Shown piece after piece: positions 4,717 through 5,984 of a DNA stretch of 5,984 nt (position 1 is its first letter; the number at the start of each line of letters is the position of its first letter). The translations under genes and the position numbers were made by a program. The stretch is from contig DALN01000133.1 in the NCBI GenBank assembly GCA_002499455.1, forward strand, positions 1 to 5,984, given 5' to 3'. The notes below the pieces were generated by a model, which did not search any database, was not told the DNA's origin, and was given only the letters and a program-made list of their open reading frames with translations. This DNA is from Methanoculleus sp. UBA77 (GTDB lineage: Archaea > Halobacteriota > Methanomicrobia > Methanomicrobiales > Methanoculleaceae).

Positions 4717-5984
4717 ATGAAAACGCTGGATCTTGATGCCATCCTACTTTCAATGTTGCTTGTAACGATGGCAATGGTATCGGTAGTGAGCGCGACGGGG
4801 CAAGGATTTAACGAACAAAATTCTGTTAACGTAAGTAACGCACTAAATGTGCCTGACCATTAGATCTCCCCGGAGTACTTCATGGGCGCAAAACCTGCAG
4901 CCCCTTTGCCGGAACCAGAGATGATAACAATTATCCTCTCCGAAAAAACCCTCAGTATACTGGGTCAAGATAAAGAAACTGGAGTCCTTGTACTTCCAGT
5001 ATCACCTCAAGATTTAAATGCCCGATTCATGAAATCGGAAGTGCATCAAAGCATGTTCATTGAAAAAAGTATCAATCCAAGTGATGCCGTTGTTCTGGTA
5101 CGCATGCCGGAGACAATGTATGGAAGGTTCCTTGCTGTCTCTCAAAATAATACGTTGATACTGCCCACGTCGCACTTCTGTAGATTCTATGAGAATCTCA
5201 CCGACCTCAACTCTCATATTAGTCTTAAAGATGGTATTTTAATGGTAACTCCCGGTGAATATGATACTCAGTTACTTGAGGGGCTTAACTCAGCTCCCCG
5301 GGTAGTAGATATTCCAGAAGTCTCCGGAGAGAATGCTGATGTGAATAGTATCGACCGGGCGACAGCTTTAGATGATGGCATCTGGTTCAATGAATGGATT
5401 AATTTTGACCGGATATACTGGTGGACTACTTATGATTACTGTATTGGCCAGATAACACCAGATTGTTGGTATCGTTCAGGCCAGAACAATCAATACTACA
5501 CCCCACAGGAAAGGGAATATTACCTCAATAATGGTCAGGAGGCCATAGAGATTGTCGTGAATTATGATCGCTTTACGGCAGATGGTGCAGTTTACCTATT
5601 CCCAGCCATCTATGATAGTTATTCCCCAACAGCAACGCCTCTGGAGCAGTGGGAAAACAGTGGTGCCGGCATTATCGAACTTGATCCGTCGTCTTTTCCC
5701 CATGCATATGGATACCACGTTCAGATCTCCAATGGAAAATATTACGTAGACTTTGAAGATATGAACACACTACAGTGGTTCGCAGGATATGTATACAACG
5801 ATCAGGACAATCCGGGTACTACCTTTACAAGGGCAAGTGGATCTTCTGAGCATTATCAGGCAAATCAGCCGATCACCGACCAATTCGTTGCTTATACGGA
5901 TCCTGTAATCGACGAGTGGGCCCGCGAAACAGGTGGCACCTGGCGCAAACCACGCGAAGTATGGAGTTATAGTGGACAGACCCC
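4717..5984 (+). pseudogene. Secreted protein gene with an in-frame TAG after the signal peptide; 3' end beyond the window
   Basis: ATG 4717 follows AGAGGT. Residues 1-26 form a signal peptide (hydrophobic LLSMLLVTMAMVSVVSA, probable cut after VSA). The frame is stopped by TAG at codon 49 (4861-4863) and then stays open for 373 further codons to the window end. The downstream part is clearly coding: conserved-looking blocks such as WFNEWINFDRIYWWTTYDYC, EAIEIVVNYDRF and GYHVQISNGKYYVDFEDMN, a close cysteine pair (residues 242 and 250) that could form a disulfide, and many Trp/Tyr residues as in extracellular beta-sandwich or carbohydrate-binding proteins. Sequons occur at residues 38, 144 and 160. 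An ATG at 4882 would restart after the stop but without the signal peptide. TAG could arise from CAG (Gln) by one transition. The gene is much more AT-rich than the operon before it (23 G/C of 60 at 5401-5460), suggesting a different origin. I do not recognise the family. Readthrough, including pyrrolysine, is possible only if the organism has that system. Confidence 0.7.

Noticed and set aside
1..5984. CRISPR array, tRNA or rRNA
   Set aside because: I see no regularly spaced repeats, and no cloverleaf or ribosomal sequence on either strand.

Overview
The window most likely comes from a methanogenic archaeon of the Methanomicrobiales, with Methanoculleus or a close relative as my best guess. 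The clues are archaeal promoters (a TTTATA box preceded by an A-rich BRE-like stretch), GAGGTGAT-type ribosome binding sites, GC-rich core genes, and many secreted or membrane-anchored proteins rich in N-glycosylation sequons. No housekeeping gene is present, so the organism call is inference. All credible genes lie on the + strand, and the region is accessory in character.

Layout: (1) Positions 1-657 hold the 3' part of a membrane-anchored surface protein, interrupted by an in-frame TGA at 67-69 just after its transmembrane anchor. (2) Positions 658-1039 are noncoding and end in a clear promoter block (about 906-990). (3) Positions 1040-3967 hold three intact genes that probably form one operon: two further membrane-anchored paralogues of the first gene (1040-1717 and 1821-2582), then a secreted protein (2579-3967) that overlaps the previous stop by ATGA. 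The secreted protein has an N-terminal domain resembling the propeptide or inhibitor-like domain of archaeal secreted cysteine peptidases, but no visible peptidase domain. (4) Positions 3968-4252 look like a decayed gene for a small protein with two membrane helices, broken by a one-base shift at a run of four T and lacking a normal start. (5) Positions 4253-4716 are noncoding, with two strong hairpins, a second copy of the promoter block (about 4466-4551) and a long leader. (6) Positions 4717-5984 hold the 5' part of a secreted protein, interrupted by an in-frame TAG at 4861-4863 and running off the window.

The most interesting points are these. Three divergent paralogues of an apparently undescribed surface-protein family stand in tandem. 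A nearly identical promoter block of about 85 bp, including a 29-nt perfect match, occurs upstream of both the operon and the last gene, and in both copies a perfect 7-bp inverted repeat (TCAACGT / ACGTTGA) flanks the TATA box, which suggests one regulator controls both units. Two separate genes each carry a single in-frame stop exactly between the membrane-targeting segment and the extracellular domain. The products appear to act at or outside the cell membrane; no enzymatic function can be assigned.
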